Source: JADLBR01 sp020847615 (GTDB taxonomy: Bacteria > Verrucomicrobiota > Verrucomicrobiia > JADLBR01). Taken from it: a stretch of DNA of 64,000 nt. Location of the stretch: NCBI GenBank assembly GCA_026646655.1, contig JAPKHT010000013.1:1-64000 (forward strand). Direction: 5' to 3'. How positions within the stretch are numbered: the first letter of the stretch is position 1; the number at the start of each line of letters is the position of its first letter. The notes beneath the pieces were generated by a model. It did not search any database. It saw only the letters and a program-made list of their open reading frames with translations, and was not told the DNA's origin. The translations under genes were made by a program, and so were the position numbers. Shown piece by piece: positions 48,184 to 57,308 of this stretch.

Positions 48184-51100
48184 GGGGTCACCTGCGTGAT
48201 TTGAGGGGAGTGGGTTTCTGTGGGTTGCTGTCTGGCAAGATCGCGGATGTCGGATGCGGAGAGAGAGCCGCGGTAGATGCGGATGTCGCGCAGGGAGCCA
48301 TGGAAGTTGTTGGCGGGTGTGCCCTCCCAAGTTTTCCATGCCCCGACGCGGAAGGCGGAGAGATCCAGAGGCACGCCGAGGTCGAGGGGCGAGGCGCCTG
48401 CGGGCTGGCCGTTGATGTAGAATCGGATGGTGCCGCCATAGCGCGGGTCGCAGACGACGGCGAGGTGCTGCCAGCGACCGGTGGCGAGAGAAGAGTTCGC
48501 GCGGCTATGGGCCCACTGTTTGCCGCCGGTGTTGATGGCGACGTTGGGCGCGCCGTTATCGAGGACGCTGAAATGGAAAGAGGAGGCGTCCGCGCCGTCG
48601 GTGAAAAGGAGGGGGTTCCAGCGGTTGTTCAACGTGTCGGGGCGCACCCACATCGCGACGGAGATCGCCTCCTGTTTGCCGATCTGTCCCGACTGGAGGT
48701 AGGTGGCACCATCGAATCGGGGCGGGTTTCCAACGGCCTGGGCGTCGCGGCCGTGGCCGGAGGCGTCCGCCACGAGTCCCTTCGCTGCATCCACGAGTTT
48801 CCACCATGCGAGCAATTCGGCGGGGATGGGTGAAACGACCGCGGGCTCGGGCGGCACGCCGCGTGCGGAGGCGAGGGTCGGGGTGGGCCGGAAGTCGGGG
48901 CGGCCCTTAGCGGCGATGTGACGGCGGCCGAAATAAGAGCCGTAGAAGGGGGCGTTGACATCGACCCATGTGACGAGCCGGACGAATTCCTCGCGGGATA
49001 ACTTCACGTCGTGATGGCCCTTGCGGAGGACATCGAGGAGCTTGCTCTTGTGAGAGCCGTAGGTGTAGGGGGGCACGGCCTCGGCGTGCATCATGCTGCC
49101 GTTGGAAACGTAGGAAGGACCGCCCTTATCGGGATCGGGGCCGGTCCATTCTTGGATGAAGTTGACTAGCCCTTTGCGGAGGAGGTTCTCGTACGAGATG
49201 GAGAAGGTTTCGGTGGGCGTTCCGGCGAGATCGAGCTTGGCCTTGGGTTCTGCACCGCCGTGGCACGAGACGCAGTGGCGGTCGAGGACGGGCTGGACAT
49301 CGGCGGGGTAGTGGATGGGTCGGGGGCCAGTGTCGCCGGGTTGTGGGGCGATGGCGCGCGGGGGGGTATTGAGGGCAATCGGGTGCCGCGGGACGGGGGC
49401 CTGGTTGCGGTGCTCGTGGCAACCGATGCAGGAGCGCGTCTCCCCGGGCTGAAAGTTGACGAAGGTGCGCATCTTCTGGATCTCCATGAAATTTTCGTCC
49501 AGGGCATGGAGGAAGATGTTGCGGTCGGCGGGCAGCTTGAAGCAGGCGGAGCCGTCGGCCTCGACGGGCACGATGCCGAGCAGGACCGCGATCCAGATGT
49601 GGGTGTGCAGCGAGATGGCGGGGTTCTGGCCTCGCACGGCATCGCCGGGTTGGATCTGCGAGGCGACCCAGGAGCGTGGGATCTGCTCCATGACGCGGAG
49701 GTACTTGACCGCACCTGGTTTGATACCATCGAGTCCGCGATAGACATCGGTGACGAGGACGGTTGCCTCGGGGGCATCGCAGGGTTTGGCAGATGCGACG
49801 CTGGCTGGTGAAAGGACGGGCGGCCTGGGCCGCGGGGCGAGGGGCATGGCCTGCCAGCAGGAGAATTCGGGATCCTGGTAGACGGGGACGCGGTTGCCGA
49901 AGGTGTCTATAAGATAGATGCCGTAGGCGCGCTTGTCGTTGTAGCGGGCGTGGGGGTTGCATGACACGAGGAAGAACTTTCCGGCGCCGGCGCCCGTCTT
50001 TGGGTCGGCGAGGGGATACGGGTCGCAATAGAAGGGGCCGTAGAGGTCGTGCTCGTTCCATCTGCCGTTGCGGAATTGGTAGAGGCCGCGGAGGCCGCGG
50101 GTTTCCACCTCGGGCGTGAGGGAGACCATGGCGTCTTTCGTGCGCTTGTCCTTGTGGAGGTCGATGAGGCGGATCGAGCCGACGGCGAGGGGCTCGTGGC
50201 CGCAGCCGGTGGCGACGATGAGATTGGGCTTGCCAGGCACCTGATGCCCGCCGAGGAAGACCCCCGGGTTGTCGATGTTGTCGCCGTAGATTTCTTCGGA
50301 GCCGGTGCCATCGGGGCGGATGGCCCAGAGCGGCTGGATGGCGGCGATGCCCTTGTACACGTACTCCCAGCGGTTGTAGAGAATGCGACCGTCGGCGAGC
50401 ATCGCGGGGGTGAACTCGCTCAGCGCGCCCTGTGAGACCTCTTGCGGGTTGCCGCCACCTGCGTCGATGCGGTGGAGGGCTGTGGTGGTGAGGGTGTGTC
50501 CCCCGCAGAGGACGGTGCGTTCGGCACGGGTGGAGACGAAGGCGATTCGCCCATCAGGCAGGTAGCACGGGTGCATGTCGTCGGTCCAGTGGCCGTAGTA
50601 GCGGGGATCTTTCGCGATGAGGTCCATCGGGTACTCGTGGTGCCGCGCGACGCGCGCGGCTTCGTCCTTCGGGGGGAAGGTGAGTTGGCGGAGGCCTTTG
50701 CCGTTGAGGCCGATCTCCCAGATGCGGAAGCCCTCGGGCCTGCGGGCGCGGTAACCGAAGATGAGGCGCCTCGCGTCGCGGGACAGGTCGTAGCGGTCGA
50801 AGATGCCGCCGGAGAGCTGGGGCACGATCTCGCGGACTTTGCCAGAGGCCAAATCCAACTCGCAGATGTTGCCGCCCCAGTCGCGGATGCCGTTGTAATA
50901 ATCGTCGTAATAGTGGGCGGAGTCGTAGGTGTAGCGTCGGACGAAGAGGAGGCGCTGGTCTTTCAGCAGCGGGTTGGCAGTGACGAGGGCGGCCCGTTTC
51001 AGGCGTTCGACATCGGCCAGGAGGGATCGGGTCGCTTCATTGGCGGGGTCGAGTGCGCCGGCGGCGTCGAGGATGGCTTTGTGGAGACCATCGGTCTGCC

Positions 51101-52145
51101 GCGCAAGAGCGTCGGCGGGATATTGCGCCGGGAAGCCGCGGCCGAGCTCGTCGATGGCGGTGCGGAGTTTTTTGAGATCGGAGAGTGCGCGTTCGGCCTC
51201 GGCGGCGCCGACGCAGAGGTTGAGCCAGCGTGGGTCGTTGGGCGGGGCCTTGGCGGCATCGAGGTCGGCGAGGCAGGGGCGCAGGGACTGCGCCAGTGGC
51301 GCGTTTCGCTCGAAGGTGGAGACGAGGAAGTCGCGTTCGGGCGGCGCGTCCGTGGCGGCGAGCCAGCCCGGCGTTTCGAACCAGGTGTGTGGGACGGCTT
51401 CGAGGAGGCGGTTCTCGTGAGGGGGGAAATCGTGGCGGACGTGTTTCCAGAGGTGGGGGACGGGATTGGGGGCGTGGCGGAACCAGAGGCGGAAGTGTCG
51501 GCGGTGGTCGATCTGCCGCTGGGCGATCCGGATGAGGAGGCGGTTTTCTCCTTGGTGGAGTTGCAGGTCGACGATGAACTGGTCGTTGAGGATCTGGTCG
51601 GTGGCTTCGCCGGTGCCGTAGCGCTCGAAGCGGAGGCGGGTGTCTAGGTCGTGGGTGCGCTGCCCGTTGAGCCAGATCTCCGATGTGTCCCCGCCGCCGA
51701 TGCCGATGGCGAGGGCGACGGGTTTCGAGGCGGTGATGGTTCGGGTGATGCCCATCGAGGCTGCGGGGTGGCCTTGGCCAGCGGGAGTGAGGGGAATGAA
51801 CTGTCCGTCTTTCCAGCCGGGGCGATCCATCCAGAGGGGTTTGCCGTTGGGGGCGTTTGCTGCCAGATCGGCGGAGGGGGATTGCGCATCGAATGACAGC
51901 GTGGCCGTCGCGTGCCACGGGCCGAGGGTGACGCACGCCCGCGCGGCGGACTGTTCCAGTTGCCAGCGCTGGAGGGCGTCGCGTGTGTCGAGGAGAGTCC
52001 GTTGGAGGGTGGCGCGTTTCGCGTATGTGGCGAGCGGGGGAAGGGGGGCGATTTCGGGCTCGACGCGGGTGGGTCCGAGGGCCTGCGTGGCAAGCGAGGC
52101 CCCGAGCAACGCCGTGACCGATATTGCTGTGCGCCGTGCGCTCAT
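48180..52145 (-). CDS. Exported dihaem hydrazine-synthase-alpha-like protein with C-terminal LamG-type domain
   Basis: 1321 residues; the ATG at 52143-52145 overlaps the upstream stop. A signal peptide (about 1-23) is followed by a beta-sandwich (about 65-230) and a helical stretch. The propeller has GLRQLTFPPKDEAARV, MHPCYLPDGRIAFVSTRAE and LWAIRPDGTGSEEIYGDN. The family block VTDVYRGLDGIKPGAVKYLR and GIVPVEADGSACF precedes haem sites CIGCHEH (C906) and CVSCHGG (C958). A concanavalin-like domain occupies about 1100-1305 (LLAWWKLVDAAKGLVADASG, ISVAMWVRP, WQHLAVVCDPR). The paralogues downstream and upstream share the core but carry different accessory domains. The likely role is periplasmic oxidation linked to glycan or sugar-acid use; no substrate can be named. 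Confidence 0.75.
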   Translation of the reverse strand: MSARRTAISVTALLGASLATQALGPTRVEPEIAPLPPLATYAKRATLQRTLLDTRDALQRWQLEQSAARACVTLGPWHATATLSFDAQSPSADLAANAPNGKPLWMDRPGWKDGQFIPLTPAGQGHPAASMGITRTITASKPVALAIGIGGGDTSEIWLNGQRTHDLDTRLRFERYGTGEATDQILNDQFIVDLQLHQGENRLLIRIAQRQIDHRRHFRLWFRHAPNPVPHLWKHVRHDFPPHENRLLEAVPHTWFETPGWLAATDAPPERDFLVSTFERNAPLAQSLRPCLADLDAAKAPPNDPRWLNLCVGAAEAERALSDLKKLRTAIDELGRGFPAQYPADALARQTDGLHKAILDAAGALDPANEATRSLLADVERLKRAALVTANPLLKDQRLLFVRRYTYDSAHYYDDYYNGIRDWGGNICELDLASGKVREIVPQLSGGIFDRYDLSRDARRLIFGYRARRPEGFRIWEIGLNGKGLRQLTFPPKDEAARVARHHEYPMDLIAKDPRYYGHWTDDMHPCYLPDGRIAFVSTRAERTVLCGGHTLTTTALHRIDAGGGNPQEVSQGALSEFTPAMLADGRILYNRWEYVYKGIAAIQPLWAIRPDGTGSEEIYGDNIDNPGVFLGGHQVPGKPNLIVATGCGHEPLAVGSIRLIDLHKDKRTKDAMVSLTPEVETRGLRGLYQFRNGRWNEHDLYGPFYCDPYPLADPKTGAGAGKFFLVSCNPHARYNDKRAYGIYLIDTFGNRVPVYQDPEFSCWQAMPLAPRPRPPVLSPASVASAKPCDAPEATVLVTDVYRGLDGIKPGAVKYLRVMEQIPRSWVASQIQPGDAVRGQNPAISLHTHIWIAVLLGIVPVEADGSACFKLPADRNIFLHALDENFMEIQKMRTFVNFQPGETRSCIGCHEHRNQAPVPRHPIALNTPPRAIAPQPGDTGPRPIHYPADVQPVLDRHCVSCHGGAEPKAKLDLAGTPTETFSISYENLLRKGLVNFIQEWTGPDPDKGGPSYVSNGSMMHAEAVPPYTYGSHKSKLLDVLRKGHHDVKLSREEFVRLVTWVDVNAPFYGSYFGRRHIAAKGRPDFRPTPTLASARGVPPEPAVVSPIPAELLAWWKLVDAAKGLVADASGHGRDAQAVGNPPRFDGATYLQSGQIGKQEAISVAMWVRPDTLNNRWNPLLFTDGADASSFHFSVLDNGAPNVAINTGGKQWAHSRANSSLATGRWQHLAVVCDPRYGGTIRFYINGQPAGASPLDLGVPLDLSAFRVGAWKTWEGTPANNFHGSLRDIRIYRGSLSASDIRDLARQQPTETHSPQITQVTP

Positions 52146-55100
52146 GGTGTCTCCTGTGCGGGATTGGCGACGGTGAAATTATAGTCTTGGTAGTCTGGGA
52201 TGCGGAAGCGATCCACGACGGGCGCGGTCCGTATGCGTGGTCGCACCGGGAGCCAGTCGACGCCCTGGAAATCGGGGTCGGGTTCCTGGCGGACCTCCTC
52301 GTCGCCGCGGTACGGGCACATGGCATCGACCCAGCAGATCAGGCGCTGGAGGCTGATGGGGTCGACGCGCACGTCGTGGTGCTTGCCGCCGGAGGCGATT
52401 TCGATCAGGCGGCTGCGGTACGAGAGGCGGGTCATGGGTGGGGGCGTCTGGTAGGCGACGGGATCGAGCTTGCCGTAGGCTTCGACGAGGAGGGTATCGG
52501 CGATGCCGAAGCCGGGCGGACAATCCTTGGGGCGCTCGTACGGTTGGCCCCACGTCGGTTGCCCGATGAGCAGCCAATAGACCTCATCGAAGTCGAGTTT
52601 TCCGGGGCGGGCGGTGAGGTCGAGGGTCTTGCGGCCCTCGCCGTCGCCCTCGTGGCACTTGGCGCAGTATTTGTCCAGAACGGGGCGGACGTAGCGCGGG
52701 TAACTCACGGTGGTATCGGGCCAGGGCGGGGGCGTGATGTCGCGGGGTGGTCGAGTGAGGGCGCGTCCGCTCGTGGTGACGGTCGCGGCGCGGCTGTGCG
52801 ATTCATGGCATCCGAGGCAGCCACGGTATTCGCCGGGCATGACATTGGCGAAGCTCCGCATCGTCTGAAGGGCGCGATGGTTTTCATCCAGCAACTGGAA
52901 GTGCAGGGCCTTGCCGGGAGGCGCGTGGAACGAGACCGAGCCATCCGATTCGATCGGAACGGTGCCCAGCACGCGCTTGACGCCCTCGGATTGGACGGCC
53001 GAGACGACCGGCCCCGTGGAGATGTAGGGGCGCTTATACCAGTACGTGTAGGTTTTGGGATCGATGTGCCAGACGCGCAGGAATTTCGCCTTGCCGAGCA
53101 ATTCTCTTGGCGCGCCCTCGAAGACGTTGTTGCTGAAGATGACGCCGTCGGCCGCCGGGGCGGTGTCGTTGGGCTTGGGCCACGCGACGCGGTCGGGAAC
53201 AACGGGCGGCTTTGTCCGCCGACGGAGGGGCATCGCGTGGAAGATGTTGTGGGTCCCCTCGTAGATCAGTTCGGCATTCCCGTCGACGTCCATGAGATAG
53301 AGGGCGAATGTGTCGCCCCGGGTGGCGGAGACGAGGAAGTCGTTTTCGTTCAGGGGATATGGGGAGTAGTGGGCGGTGAATTTTCCGCCGGGGTGATAGC
53401 GGGGCGATTCGATGGTGTCGGTGGGTCCGTTGCCGCACTCGGGCCAGGGGATCTCGGCGGTGACCTTGGTGAGGCCGTGGGGGAAGTCGCGCCCGCCGTC
53501 GGGATCGACGATGCCGACGGAGCCCGCGAACCAGTCGTGGTGGCCGCAGCCCGTAAACATGACGCGGCGGCTTCCGGGGATCGCGCGGGCGTCCTTCATC
53601 ACGTCGGGCCAGACGGATTGGTTGCCCCAGAACATCTGGACCTGCGTGCCGTCGGGGTTGATGGTCCAGAGTTTTTGCGCGCGCCAGAGTGGCTTGTCGG
53701 TGTATTCCCAGCGGGTGTAGATGACGCGGCCGTCGTTCATGACCGAGGGGAGGTAGTCGGGCTCGTTGTTCGCGGAGACGATGTGGATGTTCTTTCCGTC
53801 GGCGTCACATCGCGCGAGGGGGAAGGCGCTGGTGGGCGGCATGCAGCGGACGTAGGTGTGGGCGCGGGTGGTGCAGAAAACGATGTGGCCGTCTGGAAGG
53901 TAGATAGGATCGAGGTCATCGAAGGGCCCATCGGTGAGCTGTCGCAGGCCAGAGCCATCCGCGCCGACCTCATAGAGGTGGAACGACTTTTCGTTATGGG
54001 GCTTGTGGCAGAAGAGGATTCGGTTCCCGTCCCAGGAGACATCGGGGCGCCAGAAGGCGCCGTGGAGCGGGGGCCGTGGCATGAGTTGGGTGATTTTCCC
54101 ATCTGGGCGCAGCCCATCGAGCACGAGAAGCCGCGCGCCGGGGACCGCCATGTAGCCGAGGCGGTGGCGCGTCTCGTGCTTCCACTCCTTGCCGGCGGGG
54201 AAAGGCATGTCCACGAACACGAGGCGGCGAAAATCGATGGCGGGGTTTTTGAGCATGATGCTGCGCTTGGCGGTGCGTGCTTGCAGATAGAGCGAGGCGA
54301 TGTCGGCGTCGGCGGCCTGGGCCTGTTCCCCGATTCTCGACAGCACGGCCAATTCGGCCGACAGATCGACTCCGCGCAGGCGCGCGGCCAGTTCCCTCGC
54401 GCGACGGATGTCGTGGGCTAGATGCTCCTGGGTGGGTCTGTTCTCGGCCTGCCGGAGCCAGTCGCGCTCGAGGGCCGCGCGACCCTCTTGTTCGGTGAGG
54501 GAGCGTGTCTGCGGGGTGGATGGCGGGATGAAGGGCGCGACGGCTTCATACTCGTGGGGCCGCCACTGGACGCGTGCCGCGATCTCCTGCATCAGTGCGA
54601 TCCATTCCGGCGAGAACCGGGTCTCGTCGCCGTGCGCCTTGAGCGTCGCCAGCCGTTTCTCCAATGCGGTGGCCTCTTCCCACCGTGCCTTGTCGGCGGC
54701 GCTCTGCGCGGACCATTGGGCCTCGGTCACGGGGCGGTATTCGACAAGCATGCCGATGAGCCGTTCCGCGGCCGCGAGATGGAAATCATTCCCGTTGGCA
54801 CGGAGAAACGCGATGGGATCGGCGTTGGTCCAGAGGCGGAACTGGCGGCATTCCTCCGGGAACCGCGTCTGGAGTTTGGCGATGAAACCCCGCGCCACAT
54901 TGGCATCGAGGGGCAGTTGCTTTTCGATGAAGTTGCGACGCGAGGCGGCGAGGGTGTCGGCGAATGTGTCCCGGGGTGCGAATAGGTCCGCGAGGATCTT
55001 GGCGGCGGCGGCTTTGGATTGGGCAATGATCTCGACGCCTTGGGCATTGAGGGAGGCGACTTCGGCGGGGGAGAGTGCGGTGGCGTAGATGCGGAGGTCG

Positions 55101-55738
55101 TCCATGGCGCCCTGGAAGCACTCGTGGCCGCGGGTGGAGCCGATGGCGGCTGGCGCGGGGCCCCCGGCGGTGATGGCGCCGGGCCGTTCGCGGCGACCGA
55201 TCTCGAGGCCATCCAGGAATACGCGCATGGTCTTGCCATCGAATGTGGCGGCGGCGTGGTGCCATTGGCCATCGAGCACCCGCTTCGGATCGAGCGGGGC
55301 GTCGCATTCCACGTAGCCGCCGATGTTCAGCCCGAGGGCGAGGACGGTGCCGCTCTCCTGGAAGGAGAAGAGGACGCGACTGTTTCCATCCTCTTTGCGG
55401 AAGATCTCATTGTAACGATCGAAGGACTTGGGCTGGAGCCAGGCGGATAGGGTGATTTCCGGGAGCGGGCCGAGGTTGGGGATGTGGGTGGAGGCGAGGC
55501 TATGGGCGCCCTGGAAGGAGAGGGCCCCCTGGAAGGGTCCGATGGCGCGGGTGATCCCCGGGGATGAGGCGGGGATCGTCGCGTGCGCGCCATTGCCAGA
55601 GGCATCGCGGCAGATCTGGCCGGTGGCCTCGTCGAAGGTCCAGTGGGCGAGGAGGGGGCGCTCGGGGGCAGACGCCATCGATGCGGAAGTGGCGGCGAGG
55701 GCGAGGGCGAGGGCGGCGTGGGCCAAACGCTCATGCAT
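52142..55738 (-). CDS. Exported dihaem hydrazine-synthase-alpha-like protein with N-terminal LamG-type domain
   Basis: The best start is ATG 55736-55738, giving 1198 residues with a signal peptide (MHERLAHAALALALAATSAS). This start codon and the first five codons lie inside a REP-like repeat; in-frame ATGs at 55786 and 55837 would add unlikely extensions. A LamG domain comes first (about 28-240; LAHWTFDEATGQICRDASGN, LDGQWHHAAATFDG). A helical region and the propeller follow (GSGLRQLTDGPFDDLDPIYL, PDGHIVFCTTRAH, LWTINPDGTQVQMFWGN). The family block reads GTVPIESDGSVSFHAP. Haem sites are CLGCHES (C974) and CAKCHEG (C1025). Tail: HDVRVDPISLQRLICWVDAM. The stop overlaps the next gene. Confidence 0.75.
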   Translation of the reverse strand: MHERLAHAALALALAATSASMASAPERPLLAHWTFDEATGQICRDASGNGAHATIPASSPGITRAIGPFQGALSFQGAHSLASTHIPNLGPLPEITLSAWLQPKSFDRYNEIFRKEDGNSRVLFSFQESGTVLALGLNIGGYVECDAPLDPKRVLDGQWHHAAATFDGKTMRVFLDGLEIGRRERPGAITAGGPAPAAIGSTRGHECFQGAMDDLRIYATALSPAEVASLNAQGVEIIAQSKAAAAKILADLFAPRDTFADTLAASRRNFIEKQLPLDANVARGFIAKLQTRFPEECRQFRLWTNADPIAFLRANGNDFHLAAAERLIGMLVEYRPVTEAQWSAQSAADKARWEEATALEKRLATLKAHGDETRFSPEWIALMQEIAARVQWRPHEYEAVAPFIPPSTPQTRSLTEQEGRAALERDWLRQAENRPTQEHLAHDIRRARELAARLRGVDLSAELAVLSRIGEQAQAADADIASLYLQARTAKRSIMLKNPAIDFRRLVFVDMPFPAGKEWKHETRHRLGYMAVPGARLLVLDGLRPDGKITQLMPRPPLHGAFWRPDVSWDGNRILFCHKPHNEKSFHLYEVGADGSGLRQLTDGPFDDLDPIYLPDGHIVFCTTRAHTYVRCMPPTSAFPLARCDADGKNIHIVSANNEPDYLPSVMNDGRVIYTRWEYTDKPLWRAQKLWTINPDGTQVQMFWGNQSVWPDVMKDARAIPGSRRVMFTGCGHHDWFAGSVGIVDPDGGRDFPHGLTKVTAEIPWPECGNGPTDTIESPRYHPGGKFTAHYSPYPLNENDFLVSATRGDTFALYLMDVDGNAELIYEGTHNIFHAMPLRRRTKPPVVPDRVAWPKPNDTAPAADGVIFSNNVFEGAPRELLGKAKFLRVWHIDPKTYTYWYKRPYISTGPVVSAVQSEGVKRVLGTVPIESDGSVSFHAPPGKALHFQLLDENHRALQTMRSFANVMPGEYRGCLGCHESHSRAATVTTSGRALTRPPRDITPPPWPDTTVSYPRYVRPVLDKYCAKCHEGDGEGRKTLDLTARPGKLDFDEVYWLLIGQPTWGQPYERPKDCPPGFGIADTLLVEAYGKLDPVAYQTPPPMTRLSYRSRLIEIASGGKHHDVRVDPISLQRLICWVDAMCPYRGDEEVRQEPDPDFQGVDWLPVRPRIRTAPVVDRFRIPDYQDYNFTVANPAQETP

Positions 55739-55748
55739 TCGGCAACGC
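55720..55748 (+). repeat. REP-like palindromic repeat, copy F (overlaps a start codon)
   Basis: CCAAACGCTCATGCATTCGG is followed by CAACGCG. This diverged copy contains the ATG and first codons of the LamG-type cytochrome gene read on the minus strand. The stem is poorer than in the other copies (a second mismatch). Confidence 0.6.
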
Positions 55749-55787
55749 GAGGATGCGCAGCCGAAGCCTTGGGGCTTAGGGGTCATG

Positions 55788-55817
55788 GGCCAAACGCTGG
55801 CGCGTTCGGCTACGGGG
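55788..55817 (+). repeat. REP-like palindromic repeat, copy G
   Basis: CCAAACGCTGGCGCGTTCGG is followed by CTACGGGGG, 11 bases from the aldehyde dehydrogenase stop. Copies F and G fill most of the 89-bp gap between the two genes. Confidence 0.68.
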
Positions 55818-55827
55818 GATGGCTCAC

Positions 55828-57303
55828 TCAGTACCATTTGAAGCCTCCTTGGGGGAACAGGCTGACCATGACATTCTTGGGGCGGGTGAGTGCGAGGAGT
55901 CCCTCGCGGCCGAGTTCGGTGCCGACGCCGCTGGCACCGTAGCCGCCGTAGGGGGCGCCGGGGAATACGAAGTTGTGCAGGTTGACCCACACGGTGCCGG
56001 CGCGGATCCTGCGTGCGAGGGAGTGGGCCATTTTGATGTTGGTGGTCCAGATGCTGGCGGCGAGGCCGTAGGGGGTATCGTTGGCCTGGGCGATCATGTC
56101 GTCGATGTCCTTGCCCCGGGTGACCACGACGACGGGGCCAAAGATCTCCTCTTTCCAGACTCGCATGGTGGGCGTCACGTCGGCGATGACCGCGGGGGCG
56201 AGGAAGCTGCCCTTGGCCAGCGGGCCGTGGGTGAGGCGCTCGCCGCCGCAGAGAATGGTGGCGCCCTCGTCGCGGGCGGACTGGAGGTAGCCGAGCACGA
56301 CCTTCATGTGATCGGGGTGGACGAGTGGGCCCATGCGGGTGGCCTCGTGGCGAGGTTGGCCGACGGGGATGGCTTTCGTGGCCGCGACGAATCGGGGGAC
56401 GAATCGGTCGTAAATATCGCTGTGGACGATGAGGCGGGTGAGCCCGCAGCAGCATTCGCCCTGATTCAGGAAGGCGCCGAAGAGCGTGCCGGCGATGGTC
56501 TCGTCGAGGTCGCAGTCCGGGAGGACGAGCGCGGGGCTCTTGCCGCCGAGTTCGAGGGTGCAGCCCTTGAGGCGGGGGGCGCAGGCCCCGTAGAGGAGGG
56601 CGCCGATCTCGGTGGAGCCGGTGAATGAGATCTCCTCTATCTCTGGGGCTTCGGAGAACACGGTGCCGGCATCGGCGCCACCGCCGGGGACGATGTTGAG
56701 GACGCCCTCGGGCATGCCGGCCTCGAGAAACAATTCGCCGAAGAGCAGCGTACTCAGAGGGGCCCACGTGGCGGGTTTGATGACGATGGTGTTTCCGGCG
56801 GCGAGCGCGGAGGCGATCTTGCGGGCGGCGATGAGGAAGGGGAAGTTCCACGGGATGATGGCGCCGACGACGCCGAGGGGTTCGCGCAGCGTGTAATCGA
56901 AGACCTCGTTGAAGGGCGAGGGCTTGAGGTCGCCGGCGAGGTCGATGGCGGCATTGGCGAAGTGATGGAAGGTGGCGGCGGCGCTGGCGACGTCGATGTT
57001 CTTGCTCTCGAAGATGGGCTTGCCGACGTCATCGGACTCGACGCCGGCGATGAAGTCGGCGTGCTTCTCGATGGCATCGCCGACCCTGTGGAGGAGGGTG
57101 GCGCGGGCGTAGGCGTTCATGGGGCCCCACGTTTCGCGGAAGGCTTCGTGGGCTGCAGCGGCGGCGGCGCGCATGTCCTCGCGGGAGGCGGGCTGGACAT
57201 GGGCGAGGGTGTCGCCGGTGGCGGGGTTCGTCACGGCGAAGGTCCGGGCGGGCGCGCCATCGAACCATCGGCCGCCAATGAAGGGCGAGGTGCACAGTTC
57301 CAT
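55828..57303 (-). CDS. NAD(P)-dependent aldehyde dehydrogenase
   Basis: ATG 57301-57303 with an AAGGA upstream gives 491 residues. All family landmarks are present: PWNFPF (N153), IKPATWAPLS (K176), ISFTGSTEIG, LELGGKSP (general base E251) and GAFLNQGECCCGLTR with C285 as the aligned nucleophile. EEIFGPVV and NDTPYGLAASIWT follow. No signal peptide, so it is cytosolic. It belongs to the broad betaine/lactaldehyde/hydroxymuconic-semialdehyde group, and the neighbours (FAH hydrolase, hydroxyacid dehydrogenase) favour an aldehyde produced by sugar-acid cleavage such as lactaldehyde. The start lies six bases after the FAH-gene stop. Two adjacent cysteines flank C285, an unusual CCC run. Confidence 0.93.
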   Translation of the reverse strand: MELCTSPFIGGRWFDGAPARTFAVTNPATGDTLAHVQPASREDMRAAAAAAHEAFRETWGPMNAYARATLLHRVGDAIEKHADFIAGVESDDVGKPIFESKNIDVASAAATFHHFANAAIDLAGDLKPSPFNEVFDYTLREPLGVVGAIIPWNFPFLIAARKIASALAAGNTIVIKPATWAPLSTLLFGELFLEAGMPEGVLNIVPGGGADAGTVFSEAPEIEEISFTGSTEIGALLYGACAPRLKGCTLELGGKSPALVLPDCDLDETIAGTLFGAFLNQGECCCGLTRLIVHSDIYDRFVPRFVAATKAIPVGQPRHEATRMGPLVHPDHMKVVLGYLQSARDEGATILCGGERLTHGPLAKGSFLAPAVIADVTPTMRVWKEEIFGPVVVVTRGKDIDDMIAQANDTPYGLAASIWTTNIKMAHSLARRIRAGTVWVNLHNFVFPGAPYGGYGASGVGTELGREGLLALTRPKNVMVSLFPQGGFKWY

Positions 57304-57308
57304 AACGG

